Positions 26,922 through 35,908 of a stretch of 64,000 nucleotides of DNA are shown piece after piece. Below the pieces are notes generated by a model that was not told the DNA's origin, did no database searches, and was given only the letters and a program-made list of their open reading frames with translations. The position numbers and the translations under genes are program-made. This DNA comes from Desulforhopalus vacuolatus (GTDB taxonomy: Bacteria; Desulfobacterota; Desulfobulbia; Desulfobulbales; Desulfocapsaceae), in the NCBI RefSeq assembly GCF_016918505.1, contig NZ_JAFFPZ010000002.1, positions 1-64,000 of the forward strand, read 5' to 3'. Every line of letters starts with the position of its first letter. Position 1 is the stretch's first letter.

Positions 26922-28003
26922 TGGCGATACGTCTTTTGCTTACCGGAGGTGGTACGGGCGGGCATCTTTTCCCCGCGATTGCCACGGCCCGGGAATTTCA
27001 ACGGCAGTATCCTGATACAAAAACGATGTTCATCGGCACAAAGCGGCGGATGGATACCGAGAGCCTTCGCTCCTCGGGTTTTGAGAGCCGGGCGATTACC
27101 AGTTTTGGTATCAAAGGGAAAAGTCCTCTGCAGCTTTTGAAGGCTCTCGTAAGCCTGCCGCAGGGATATTTGGAGGCGCTGAAGATTCTCCGTGAATTTC
27201 GTCCCGATGTCGTGTTTGCGGTTGGTGGTTATGTTACCGGGCCGGTAGTTGCTGCCGCAAAGCGTCTGGGAATTCCGATTGTCCTGCACGAACAGAATTC
27301 GGTTCCCGGGATGGCCAATCGCTACCTGAGTCATATCGCTGACCGGATCTGCCTGTCACTCTCTGTCGCGGCGGGATATTTCAACGCGAAGAAGACGGTG
27401 TTTACCGGGAATCCGGTGCGGGAGAATATCCTTAACCTTGCTGCTGAAAGGCGAACGGCCGATGAAAAAATAATTCTTGTGCTGGGTGGCAGTCAGGGGG
27501 CTCACCGGCTCAATGTTCTGGTGCCCGAGGCTCTCAGAGCCCTGAAGGGAAAAGTTGACTTCAAGGTGATCCACCAGACCGGGAAGAAAGATGCGCAGGA
27601 GGTGCGTGCTTCCTGGCAGGCTGCGGAAATCGATGCAACGGTGGAACCATTTTTTCGTGATATGGCGGAGGTGTATCGTCAGGCTTCTCTGGTTATTTCG
27701 CGGGCGGGGGCGACAACCCTGGCTGAACTGGCGGTAATTGGCATGCCCGCAATATTGATTCCCTACCCCACCGCAGCCGACAATCACCAGTTGAAAAATG
27801 CTGAGCACTATGTGGCGGGAGGCGGGGCTATGGTTTTTGAAGAGGCGGGACTGAACGCGGAAATCCTCGGCTCAGCCGTGCAGACGCTGTTTGCCGGTGA
27901 CAGACTTGAAGAGATGGGAGCGATGATGAAAAAACTCGCTGTTCCGGATGCGGCGGATCGGATCGTCAAAGAATGTCTTACTCTTGTCGGAGGGCAACAA
28001 TAG
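26921..28003 (+). CDS. murG: Undecaprenyl-PP-MurNAc-pentapeptide GlcNAc transferase MurG
   Basis: 360 residues, GT28. The N-terminal LLLTGGGTGGHLFPAIA loop, VGGYVTGPVVAAAKRL, LHEQNSVPGMANRYL, LGGSQGAHRLN and the donor-site region ISRAGATTLAELAVIGMPAI are all present. It makes lipid II on the inner membrane face. Start and stop codons share single bases with murD and murC. Confidence 0.97.
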   Translation: MAIRLLLTGGGTGGHLFPAIATAREFQRQYPDTKTMFIGTKRRMDTESLRSSGFESRAITSFGIKGKSPLQLLKALVSLPQGYLEALKILREFRPDVVFAVGGYVTGPVVAAAKRLGIPIVLHEQNSVPGMANRYLSHIADRICLSLSVAAGYFNAKKTVFTGNPVRENILNLAAERRTADEKIILVLGGSQGAHRLNVLVPEALRALKGKVDFKVIHQTGKKDAQEVRASWQAAEIDATVEPFFRDMAEVYRQASLVISRAGATTLAELAVIGMPAILIPYPTAADNHQLKNAEHYVAGGGAMVFEEAGLNAEILGSAVQTLFAGDRLEEMGAMMKKLAVPDAADRIVKECLTLVGGQQ

Positions 28004-29385
28004 TGTATCAAAAGACTCTCCACGTACATTTCGTCGGTATCGGCGGCATCGGCATGAGCGGTATCGCTGAGCTGCTGCTGAATCTCGGATATACGGTTTC
28101 CGGCAGTGACCTCGCCAGTTCGCAGATTACCAGTCGTCTCGCCAGCCTTGGCGCGAAAATAACACAGGGGCATGCAGCAGAGGCAATGGAAGGGGCCGCA
28201 GTAGTTGTTACCTCCTCCGCTATTCCTCCGGATAATCCGGAGGTGTTGCAGGCCCGGGCAGAGAATGTGCCGGTGATTCAGCGGGCGGAGATGCTCGCTG
28301 AGTTGATGCGAATGAAAAAGTATGGCATTGCCATTGCCGGCAGTCACGGCAAGACATCAACCACCTCGATGACCAGCTGGATGCTTGCTCATGCGGGGCT
28401 TGATCCCACCATCGTCATTGGCGGGAAGGTTGATGCTCTCGGTGGCAATGCAAAGCTCGGTGCCGGTGAATTTCTCGTCGCGGAGGCGGATGAGAGCGAT
28501 GGTTCCTTTCTCAAGTTGTCACCGGTGATAGAAGTGGTGACCAACATTGACCTCGAACACCTTGATTATTACCGGGACCTTAATCATATCAAGGAGACTT
28601 TCCTGCGGTTTATCAATAAAGTACCGTTTTATGGTACAGCAATTGTCTGCCTTGATAATAAGAATATTGCCGACATTCTGCCAAAGATCCGCAAGCGGGT
28701 GACAACCTACGGCCTTACACCTCAGGCAGACATCTACAGTGACCGCCAGGAGTGGCAGAACGGACGGGTGAATTTCAACGTCAAGACTGCGGCAGGAGAA
28801 CTGGGAGAGATCAGCATTGCACCTCCAGGTATTCACAACGTCTACAACGCCCTGGCCGCCGTGGGGACAGGTCTTGAACTGGAGATTGATTTCGAACGTA
28901 TCCGCCAGGGGCTTAACAGCTACAGCGGAGTTCAGCGGCGCATGCAGAAAAAGGGTGTGGTTGCCGGAATTACCGTGGTGGACGATTACGGACATCATCC
29001 CACGGAGATTCTTGCCACCCTCACAGCTATTCACAAGGCATGGCCGGAGAAACGGCTGGTGGTACTCTTTCAGCCTCATCGCTACAGTCGGACAAAGGCG
29101 CTGATGAAGGAGTTTCAGGTCTGTTTCCACCTTGCCGAGCTGCTGATCCTCACTGATATCTACGCCGCTTCAGAGAAGCCGATTGAGGGCGTAACCAGTG
29201 AAGCTTTTGTTGATGCACTGCGGAGCCACGGTCAGCGGAATGCAGTGTATTTAGGTGGAGTTGATACCCTTGCCGGGCGCCTGCGTCCCGAACTGAGAGC
29301 GGGGGATCTGGTCCTTACTCTCGGTGCTGGAAATATTTTTCGCGCAGGGGAGCAGCTGCTGGAAATTCTGAAGGGGGAAGAATGA
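28003..29385 (+). CDS. murC: UDP-MurNAc:L-alanine ligase MurC
   Basis: 460 residues. HFVGIGGIGMSGIAELL, ATP loop AGSHGKTSTTSM, EADESDGSFL, and DDYGHHPTEILATL identify MurC. The frame is open from ATG 27973, but I take GTG 28003: it follows GGAGGG by 8 bases, overlaps the murG stop (TAGTG), and the family begins a few residues before HFVGIGG. ATGA overlap with murB. Confidence 0.95.
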   Translation: MYQKTLHVHFVGIGGIGMSGIAELLLNLGYTVSGSDLASSQITSRLASLGAKITQGHAAEAMEGAAVVVTSSAIPPDNPEVLQARAENVPVIQRAEMLAELMRMKKYGIAIAGSHGKTSTTSMTSWMLAHAGLDPTIVIGGKVDALGGNAKLGAGEFLVAEADESDGSFLKLSPVIEVVTNIDLEHLDYYRDLNHIKETFLRFINKVPFYGTAIVCLDNKNIADILPKIRKRVTTYGLTPQADIYSDRQEWQNGRVNFNVKTAAGELGEISIAPPGIHNVYNALAAVGTGLELEIDFERIRQGLNSYSGVQRRMQKKGVVAGITVVDDYGHHPTEILATLTAIHKAWPEKRLVVLFQPHRYSRTKALMKEFQVCFHLAELLILTDIYAASEKPIEGVTSEAFVDALRSHGQRNAVYLGGVDTLAGRLRPELRAGDLVLTLGAGNIFRAGEQLLEILKGEE

Positions 29386-30338
29386 GATTTGATGATGCCA
29401 TGAAAGAACGCCTGCAGCAGGGACTCAAGGCTGAGGTGTATTATGATATCCCTCTGCGGGATTGGACCAGCTTTCGTATCGGTGGCCCTGCTGCAGCGAT
29501 TGCCACGGTGGAAGATCGTGATGATGTTATCTGGCTGCTTAACTTCTGTGCGGAGGAGAATCTGCCGTGGTGCTGGATCGGCAGAGGGTCCAATCTGCTG
29601 GTGGTCGACGAGGGATTTCCCGGAATTATATTTTCGTCTGGCAAGTTTTTTGAAAAGGCTTCTTTCCTGGCAAATCCAGCAGACCTCGGGGAAAATAAAA
29701 AACTCCTTTCCGCAGGAGCCGGAATTTCTTTGGCGAGACTCTCTTCCTTTTGCCTCCAGAACGGAGCTTCCGGTGTGGAGTTTGTCTCAGGCATTCCTGG
29801 AAGCCTGGGCGGAGCTGTGGTGATGAATGCCAGTGCCTTCGGCGGAGAGATGGCCCAGGTTGTAAGCCGGGTGGAGTTGATCTCTCGCAAAGGGCGTTTT
29901 TTTGCAGAGGGCAGTCAGCTCAATTTTGACTACCGGACATGGCCCTGGTATGCAGATCTCGCCAATGAAGCGGTAGTTGTCGGGGTAGGGATGGAATTGA
30001 CTGCAGATGATCCGGAGGCGGTGCGGGAGCGGTGCCGGGAGTTAGTCGCCCTGCGCAGGGGAACACAAAAAGTTTCTGATCCCAGTGCCGGCTCTTTCTT
30101 TAAGAATCCGCCGCAGAAGAGTGCGGGGCGGCTGATTGATTCCTGTGGTCTCAAAGGCCTGCGTATCGGAGATGCGATGGTGGCAAAGGAACATGCCAAT
30201 TTTCTGGTCAATGTTGGTATGGCAAGTGCTGCCGATATGATCAAACTGATGAAAACTGTACAGGAAAAGGTCTTTGCTGAACTGGGAATTCAACTTGAGC
30301 CGGAAGTGCGTATACTTGGAGGAGAGGGCGAACTATGA
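29382..30338 (+). CDS. murB: UDP-N-acetylenolpyruvoylglucosamine reductase MurB
   Basis: 318 residues, FAD-binding. TSFRIGGPAAAIATV, IGRGSNLLVVDEG, SGVEFVSGIPGSLGGAVVMNA and the catalytic serine region DPSAGSFFKNP mark the short (type II-like) MurB. It reduces the enolpyruvyl group to give UDP-MurNAc. It overlaps both murC and ftsQ by 4 bases. The ddl gene that commonly follows is absent. Confidence 0.96.
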   Translation: MRFDDAMKERLQQGLKAEVYYDIPLRDWTSFRIGGPAAAIATVEDRDDVIWLLNFCAEENLPWCWIGRGSNLLVVDEGFPGIIFSSGKFFEKASFLANPADLGENKKLLSAGAGISLARLSSFCLQNGASGVEFVSGIPGSLGGAVVMNASAFGGEMAQVVSRVELISRKGRFFAEGSQLNFDYRTWPWYADLANEAVVVGVGMELTADDPEAVRERCRELVALRRGTQKVSDPSAGSFFKNPPQKSAGRLIDSCGLKGLRIGDAMVAKEHANFLVNVGMASAADMIKLMKTVQEKVFAELGIQLEPEVRILGGEGEL

Positions 30339-31384
30339 TCCGCCGAAAAAAAACATTACTGCTGAAATCAATTCTGCACCGCGGGAAGCGAAAAGGATTG
30401 CTGAGTTCCCGGAGTGTGAAAGTTCGTCGACCGGTGGCCTCCAGGCAGACAGGTGTTACCCGACAAAGTCGGGGACAAAAAACCTGTGATCTTATGATGA
30501 GTGTTTTTTCCGGGCGTCAACGAAGTATGAAATCGATCAATCGCGGTTTCAGTTCCGGGCGGATACCCGTTTCCCGGCATTCGAATTATCGTCTGCGCCT
30601 TGCAGGAATGGCGCTGGTTGGTGTGTGTGCTCTCACCCTGGGGTACTGGGGGGGGGCGGCGCTTTATGACAAGGGACGGGAGGTAATGTCCCGACTGCTG
30701 GTGATTGAGGATGTGGATATAAAAGGGGCATATATTGTGCCGCGCATCAAGGTTCTGGAAGCACTGCAGGTGATTCGTCACAGAACCGGCATGTTTGATG
30801 TCGATACAGATCAGCTCGAAACGAGACTTGAGGCACTGCCCTGGGTGTGTCAGGCGGAGGTCTGGCGGGACTATCCATCTACGTTGTCGGTGAAATTGCA
30901 GGAGGAGAAGGCTGTGGCTCTGCTTCTTAAAGAGAATGGTGGAGAAAGAGAGCTGTTTTATATAAATCGTTACGGAAATGATTTCCAGCCGGTGGCTGTG
31001 GGCGGCAGGATTGATTATCCTGTGATTACCGGGTTGAATTTTGTGCATGATGAGAACGTCCGCCAGAAAAGCTGGCAGGATGTAATGGCTTTCCTCAAAA
31101 AGCTGGGGCAGAATAATCCGCACCTGCCAGCCTATTCTCTCTCTGAAATTCACCTCACCGGAGATGGCGGAATTATACTCTACCTTGTAGAATATCCGTT
31201 TCCCATTTATTTTGGTCACGGCGACGTAAACCGCAAGTACGCCCGCCTGATCAAGGTACTCAAGCCTCTGTATGAGTTGGATAATGGACAGAAGCAGATA
31301 GAAGAAATAGAATATATCCAAATGGAATATCTGGAAGATAAAATTCTTGTGGCAACACTCGATTCAAAACAGGCTGGAAGATAA
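30335..31384 (+). CDS. ftsQ: Cell division protein FtsQ
   Basis: 349 residues. A long basic cytoplasmic tail (about 1-85) precedes one membrane helix (about 88-109, LAGMALVGVCALTLGYW), then the POTRA domain (VEDVDIKGAYIVPR is read here as VIEDVDIKGAYIVPRIKV) with FDVDTDQLETRLEALPWV and VWRDYPSTLSVKLQE, and the FtsQ beta domain. It links early and late divisome proteins in the periplasm. It is longer than usual (about 270-290) owing to the tail; an internal ATG at about 30494 would shorten this, but the ATGA overlap with murB favours 30335. Its stop shares a base with the ftsA start. Confidence 0.9.
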   Translation: MIRRKKTLLLKSILHRGKRKGLLSSRSVKVRRPVASRQTGVTRQSRGQKTCDLMMSVFSGRQRSMKSINRGFSSGRIPVSRHSNYRLRLAGMALVGVCALTLGYWGGAALYDKGREVMSRLLVIEDVDIKGAYIVPRIKVLEALQVIRHRTGMFDVDTDQLETRLEALPWVCQAEVWRDYPSTLSVKLQEEKAVALLLKENGGERELFYINRYGNDFQPVAVGGRIDYPVITGLNFVHDENVRQKSWQDVMAFLKKLGQNNPHLPAYSLSEIHLTGDGGIILYLVEYPFPIYFGHGDVNRKYARLIKVLKPLYELDNGQKQIEEIEYIQMEYLEDKILVATLDSKQAGR

Positions 31385-32739
31385 TGTCTAACGATCTCGA
31401 AATCAGTATTAACGGCGACTCGCCCGACAACCAGGGCAAAGGGAATCAACCTGAAAAAGATGATAACGTGAAGAGTATTCAGGCTGAGGTGGAAATCTTC
31501 GAAGAGGAGGTTCAGGAGGAGGTTCAGGAGGAATATGGAGAACTGGTGGTCGGCCTTGATATCGGCAGCACTAAAATCTGCTGCGTTGTTGGAGAGTTTC
31601 GTGGTGAGGAAATTGAAATTCTTGGGGTGGGGATTGCACCCTCTCACGGTTTGCGCAAGGGTATTGTCGTCAATATTGAATCGACTGTCGATTCTATCCG
31701 CGAGGCGGTTCGTATTGCGGAAGAAGATTCCGGGTATGAACTGAACGGAATTGAGGTGTATGTCGGTATCGCCGGCAACCACATCCGCGGCTTCAACAGT
31801 CCGGGAATAATCGGGGTTAACCGCGAGATTCGTCCTTCAGACATGACTGCGGTTATTGATGCTGCCAAAATGGTGAAGATTCCGGAGAATCAACAGATTA
31901 TCCACGTTCTTCCCCAGGAGTTCATGGTGGATGAGCAGGTGGGAATTCAGAATCCCGTGGGAATGACCGGGGTGCGCCTCGCTACTAATGTTCATATTGT
32001 TACGGCGGATGTCGCGGCTGTACACAATCTTGTTGCCTGTTGTCGACAGGCAGGACTGGAAGTTGCGGAACTGGTGCTGGAGTCCATTGCCTCCTCAAGT
32101 GCGGTGGTGAGCAGTGATGAGATGGAAATGGGGGTTGCACTGATTGATATCGGTGGAGGTACCACCGATCTCGCCGTGCTTAAAGGTGGCAGTATTCGCC
32201 ACACCGCTCAGGTGAGTCTGGGGGGCTGCAATCTGACCAACGACATAGCGGTTTGTCTGCACACACCTGTTCAGGATGCGGAGAACCTTAAAGAATTGTA
32301 TGGCGGTGCCATTTCCTCAGTGGTGAAACCTTCCCACGTTGTCCCGGTGCCAATGGTTGGTGAGCAGGACCCGAAACAGGTTACGCAGAAAATGCTGGTA
32401 GAAATTCTTGAGGCAAGAGCCAAGGAGATCCTTGATATTATGAAAAATGAGATTGAGGACTCAGGTTACCAGCAGAAAATCAACGGCGGTATTATTCTGA
32501 CGGGAGGTACAGCTTTGTTGCATAATATTGACAGGCTGGCAGAGCAGATATACTCTCTGCCGGTGCGTATCGGCCTGCCTGCCGGCCTGAAGGGAAGGAG
32601 CGAAATGCTCAACGATCCGCGATGTACCACGGCAGCAGGACTGCTGATTTATGCAAAAAAAAGACGGAATGAGGTGGCACGGCCGGAAGGAGGTCTGTTC
32701 AAACGAATTAAAGAGTGGTTCCGCAGTCTTCTTTTATAG
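31384..32739 (+). CDS. ftsA: Cell division protein FtsA with acidic N-terminal extension
   Basis: 451 residues, an actin-fold ATPase that anchors FtsZ to the membrane. LVVGLDIGSTKICCVVGE, VALIDIGGGTTDLAV and IILTGGTALLHNID form the nucleotide site; the C-terminus GGLFKRIKEWFRSLLL is the amphipathic membrane-binding helix. About 52 acidic residues precede the actin fold, including a twofold EEVQ repeat encoded by tandem gaggaggttcag units (about 31504-31527). The start has TAATG overlap with ftsQ. Confidence 0.95.
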   Translation: MSNDLEISINGDSPDNQGKGNQPEKDDNVKSIQAEVEIFEEEVQEEVQEEYGELVVGLDIGSTKICCVVGEFRGEEIEILGVGIAPSHGLRKGIVVNIESTVDSIREAVRIAEEDSGYELNGIEVYVGIAGNHIRGFNSPGIIGVNREIRPSDMTAVIDAAKMVKIPENQQIIHVLPQEFMVDEQVGIQNPVGMTGVRLATNVHIVTADVAAVHNLVACCRQAGLEVAELVLESIASSSAVVSSDEMEMGVALIDIGGGTTDLAVLKGGSIRHTAQVSLGGCNLTNDIAVCLHTPVQDAENLKELYGGAISSVVKPSHVVPVPMVGEQDPKQVTQKMLVEILEARAKEILDIMKNEIEDSGYQQKINGGIILTGGTALLHNIDRLAEQIYSLPVRIGLPAGLKGRSEMLNDPRCTTAAGLLIYAKKRRNEVARPEGGLFKRIKEWFRSLLL

Positions 32740-32885
32740 CGTTTATTCCTTTCAGCAACTGTCCTTAAATGATATAATTAGAAAATGATATAATTAGAAA
32801 AAAGATAATAAGAAATGTCCGATAAAGCATTCTTCGCCTCTGTCATGGGGGTGGCGTGCGGGGAATAATACCAGGGGGGAAGCAG

Positions 32886-34190
32886 ATGTCATTTTCAAAT
32901 ATTCAGATCAAAAATATAGCGCCAGCGACACAGTCGAAGAGTGAAGATTCGGGTGGAAACGCTTTTCGGGCGGTTGAACCTAAAGAGGTGGCTGTGGCTA
33001 CTGTGAAGGTTATAGGTGTTGGTGGCGGTGGTGGAAATGCCATCAATACAATGGTCAGGGACAAGATTGCAGGTGTCACATTCATTGCGGCAAATACTGA
33101 CAAGCAGGCGCTGGATCGCTCTTGTGCTGATATCCTGCTGGCCATAGGCGGAAAAGAGACGAGAGGTCTTGGTGCTGGCGCGGATCCGGAAAAGGGGCGC
33201 AATGCTGCTTTGGAGTCCGAGGATGATATCAGAGCGGTTCTGGAAGGCAGTGAGATGGTGTTTATCACTACAGGACTCGGTGGTGGAACAGGAACGGGAG
33301 CAGCCCCTGTTGTCGCAAGAATAAGTAAAGAACTTGGTGCATTGACGGTGGCTGTTGTCACCAAACCCTTCGGTTTTGAAGGTCAAAAACGGATGAGAAA
33401 TGCCGAAAAGGGCTGGGCGGAACTGAAGGAGAATGCCGACACCATCATTACGGTACCGAACGATCGTCTGCTTGCCGATATGGAATCCAATGCCAAACTC
33501 GGTGACATGCTGGCCAAGGCGGACCATGTCCTCTATCAGGCAGTGAAAGGGATTAGTGACCTTATCAACTCTCCCGGACTTATAAATGCCGACTTTGCCG
33601 ACCTGCGCACTGTCATGCGGGAGAAAGGTCCTGCTGTTATGGGTACCGGTGAGGCAAGTGGTGAAGATCGGGCTGTCAAGGCGGCAAGTATGGCCATCGA
33701 TAATCAACTTCTTGAAGATGCTGGTATTGACGGTGCCAAGGGCGTCCTGATCAACGTTTCTGCAGCGAAAGAAACCTTCGGCATGCTTGAGTTGAACCTC
33801 GCCGCTTCCCTGGTGGCGGCCAAGGTTGATGAGGATGCCACCATTATTACCGGTGCGCTGTACGATGACTCTCTTGGAGATGTCATGCGGGTGACTGTTG
33901 TCGCTACCGGTATCGGTGACAGGATGGAGCCGATGGAGTCTGTGACGATTACTACACAGGCCCGGCCTAATGTCAGTGGTGTTAACCAGGTGGAACATCC
34001 GGTTCCGGCAAAACCGACCATGGCACCTGCCAATCCGCGCAACCGGAAGGGACTTTTCGCTGTGGGCGGAGCAGGAAGGAAAAAAACTCTCGGGTCCTCG
34101 AATCCTCCTTCCAAATCTGCCAGAGATGACAACTGGAACAACAGTGAAGAACTTGAAACCCCGCCTTTTCTCCGGCGCAGAGCAAACTGA
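32886..34190 (+). CDS. ftsZ: Cell division protein FtsZ
   Basis: 434 residues, tubulin-like GTPase that forms the division ring. IGVGGGGGNAINTMV, the GTP signature LGGGTGTGAAPVVA, the T7 loop NVDFADL-like stretch NADFADLRTVM, and the C-terminal conserved peptide (ETPPFLRRRAN) that binds FtsA are visible. I take ATG 32886, with AGGGGGGA 6 bases upstream, over GTG 32856. An N-terminal tail of about 40 residues precedes the core. Spacing from ftsA is 146 bases, so it may have its own promoter. Repeat A2 begins 1 base after its stop codon. Confidence 0.97.
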   Translation: MSFSNIQIKNIAPATQSKSEDSGGNAFRAVEPKEVAVATVKVIGVGGGGGNAINTMVRDKIAGVTFIAANTDKQALDRSCADILLAIGGKETRGLGAGADPEKGRNAALESEDDIRAVLEGSEMVFITTGLGGGTGTGAAPVVARISKELGALTVAVVTKPFGFEGQKRMRNAEKGWAELKENADTIITVPNDRLLADMESNAKLGDMLAKADHVLYQAVKGISDLINSPGLINADFADLRTVMREKGPAVMGTGEASGEDRAVKAASMAIDNQLLEDAGIDGAKGVLINVSAAKETFGMLELNLAASLVAAKVDEDATIITGALYDDSLGDVMRVTVVATGIGDRMEPMESVTITTQARPNVSGVNQVEHPVPAKPTMAPANPRNRKGLFAVGGAGRKKTLGSSNPPSKSARDDNWNNSEELETPPFLRRRAN

Positions 34191-34191
34191 A

Positions 34192-34353
34192 GGGTACCTT
34201 GAAACAACCTGCAGTCATTCATATTCGAGGCACAGCAGAAAATTTATCGCAGGCATGTAATTGAACTCAACGTCTCGTTCCTCGCTTTGTCGGAGGATAA
34301 TTTTTTGACTGTAACGAAAAAGATGGGTGAAAGATCGGTTGTTCGATGTTCCC
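34192..34353 (+). repeat. Family A element, copy A2
   Basis: It starts GGGTACCTTGAAACAACC and ends GGTTGTTCGATGTTCCC. It contains CATATTCGAGGCACAG, AAAATTTATCGCAGGCATGT, TTTTTTGACTGTAACGAA. It begins 1 base after the ftsZ stop, so it will be transcribed as the ftsZ 3' end. Confidence 0.75.
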
Positions 34354-34389
34354 TGATGCGTGAGGCTCTTCCTCTGGACGTATCCCCTG

Positions 34390-34421
34390 AAGGTCCGCAA
34401 TTTTTTTGAATTGCGGACCTT
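34390..34421 (+). promoter_or_regulatory. Perfect 13-base-pair hairpin before the sensor kinase gene
   Basis: AAGGTCCGCAATT (34390-34402), 6-base loop, AATTGCGGACCTT (34409-34421). No T run follows on the plus strand. It ends 23 bases before the kinase start codon. It could terminate dcw transcripts, act as an operator, or shape the kinase leader. Confidence 0.55.
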
Positions 34422-34444
34422 CTCTGTTTTCTAAAAGGTGTTCT

Positions 34445-35908
34445 ATGAGAGAGAAGGCTCCAACTTCTCAACTTCCGGTTTCTTCTCCGGAAAAAGAGAT
34501 CGACGAATCTGAGATTGGCTCTTTTAAACTGGTCAAATATTTTTCCTTTACCAGTCTGGGCGTTATTCTTGCGTGTGCCGTTCTTCTCTCCTGGTTTATC
34601 TCAGACAATGCCCGCACCGTGATGCTGCAGCAGAATGAGGAAAACTCCCGCCTGCTCGCTGAAAATATCAATCAGCAGGTTTTTCGTCGCTTTGTGCTTC
34701 CCGCTCTCATTCGCTTTGGCGACATTTCTCTGCGCAATCCGGAACAGGCAGAAATGCTCGATTCTGTTATTCACAGTACCATTCAGGGCTTGAAAATTGA
34801 ATCCGTCAGTATTTATGACTCTGGTATGAATATCATCTCCTATTCCACGGAAAAGTCGAGGGTGGGGAAAAAGGATGCGGGCGGTGAAGAGTATTACTCT
34901 GCGCTCTCCGGGAAACCAGTCTCAACACTCACCTGTAGAGGTTCTGTTCTCAGCCTGCTGCATATCTCTGGAGAGGTCAGCTGTGTACTCAACACATTTA
35001 TCCCCTTCCACCAGCTCGTTCGCGATGGGATCGAAGGGAAGAACATCATGGGGGTTATTGAGATTCAAAAAGATCTTACCTCAAGCTACTCCCATATTAT
35101 CCGTTTCCAGGGTCGCATTATCAGTGTCTCTCTGTTTCTCATGGGGGGGCTTTTTCTCGTGTTGCGCAGTATTGTCTCCCGTGCCGGGGATAAACTGGAA
35201 AAACGTGCTGAGGAACGCCAGAAACTCAAGGAAAAACTGGATAGGGCCGAGCGGCTTGCTCATCTCGGCACCATGATTGCTATTGTCAGCCATGAATTGA
35301 AAAGTCCCCTTGGTATTGTCCACAGTACGGCGGAAATTCTTGAAAAAAGGATGAAAAAAATTGCACCGGGAAGTGAGGAGCTGGCCGCGATTGTCGTCAA
35401 GGAAACGGAACGCCTGAACAATATCGTTCTCGAATTTCTTGACTTTGCCCGGCCTCAAAATATGCGCATTGAAAGCGGGGATCTCAATATCACCCTGCGC
35501 AAGGTGCTGGCGTTTATCCAGCCGGAATTGAAGAAACAAGGCATCTCACTGATTACCAACCTTGATCCGGCACTGCCTTTGTTGAGGTTTGATATGGATA
35601 TGATGTATCGGGCGGTACTCAATATCACAGTCAATGCTGTACAGTCAATGCCCGGCGGAGGAGATCTGATGGTTGCCAGCTGGAGGGAAGGGGATAATGT
35701 GGAACTTTCGGTGGCTGATACGGGAGAGGGAATGTCGGAGGAGGTTCGAAATAAAATTTTTCAACCCTTTTACACAAAAAAGAGGAAGGGTACCGGTCTT
35801 GGTCTTGCTATTGTCGGTGGAATTCTGGAGAAGCATGGCGCTGGATTTCGCGTGGAAAGTAAAGAGGGGGAGGGGACAACCTTTGTTATTTCTCTGTCGA
35901 TAAATTGA
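34445..35908 (+). CDS. Membrane sensor histidine kinase
   Basis: 487 residues. Two membrane helices (about 29-50 and 219-240) enclose a periplasmic sensor of about 165 residues of unknown fold (YDSGMNIISYSTEKSRVG suggests a PDC/Cache-like strand). A coiled linker leads to HisKA with the phospho-histidine in AIVSHELKSPLGIVHSTAE, then HATPase (NITVNAVQSMPGGGDLMV, VADTGEGMSEE, GTGLGLAIVGGILEKHG). The arrangement is like ZraS/NtrB-type kinases that signal to sigma-54 regulators. No response regulator is adjacent. I take ATG 34445 (AAAAGG upstream) over TTG 34406. Confidence 0.88.
   Translation: MREKAPTSQLPVSSPEKEIDESEIGSFKLVKYFSFTSLGVILACAVLLSWFISDNARTVMLQQNEENSRLLAENINQQVFRRFVLPALIRFGDISLRNPEQAEMLDSVIHSTIQGLKIESVSIYDSGMNIISYSTEKSRVGKKDAGGEEYYSALSGKPVSTLTCRGSVLSLLHISGEVSCVLNTFIPFHQLVRDGIEGKNIMGVIEIQKDLTSSYSHIIRFQGRIISVSLFLMGGLFLVLRSIVSRAGDKLEKRAEERQKLKEKLDRAERLAHLGTMIAIVSHELKSPLGIVHSTAEILEKRMKKIAPGSEELAAIVVKETERLNNIVLEFLDFARPQNMRIESGDLNITLRKVLAFIQPELKKQGISLITNLDPALPLLRFDMDMMYRAVLNITVNAVQSMPGGGDLMVASWREGDNVELSVADTGEGMSEEVRNKIFQPFYTKKRKGTGLGLAIVGGILEKHGAGFRVESKEGEGTTFVISLSIN

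Noticed and set aside
32895-33998. 367-codon minus-strand frame opposite ftsZ
   Set aside because: Antisense shadow; ftsZ motifs are intact on the plus strand.
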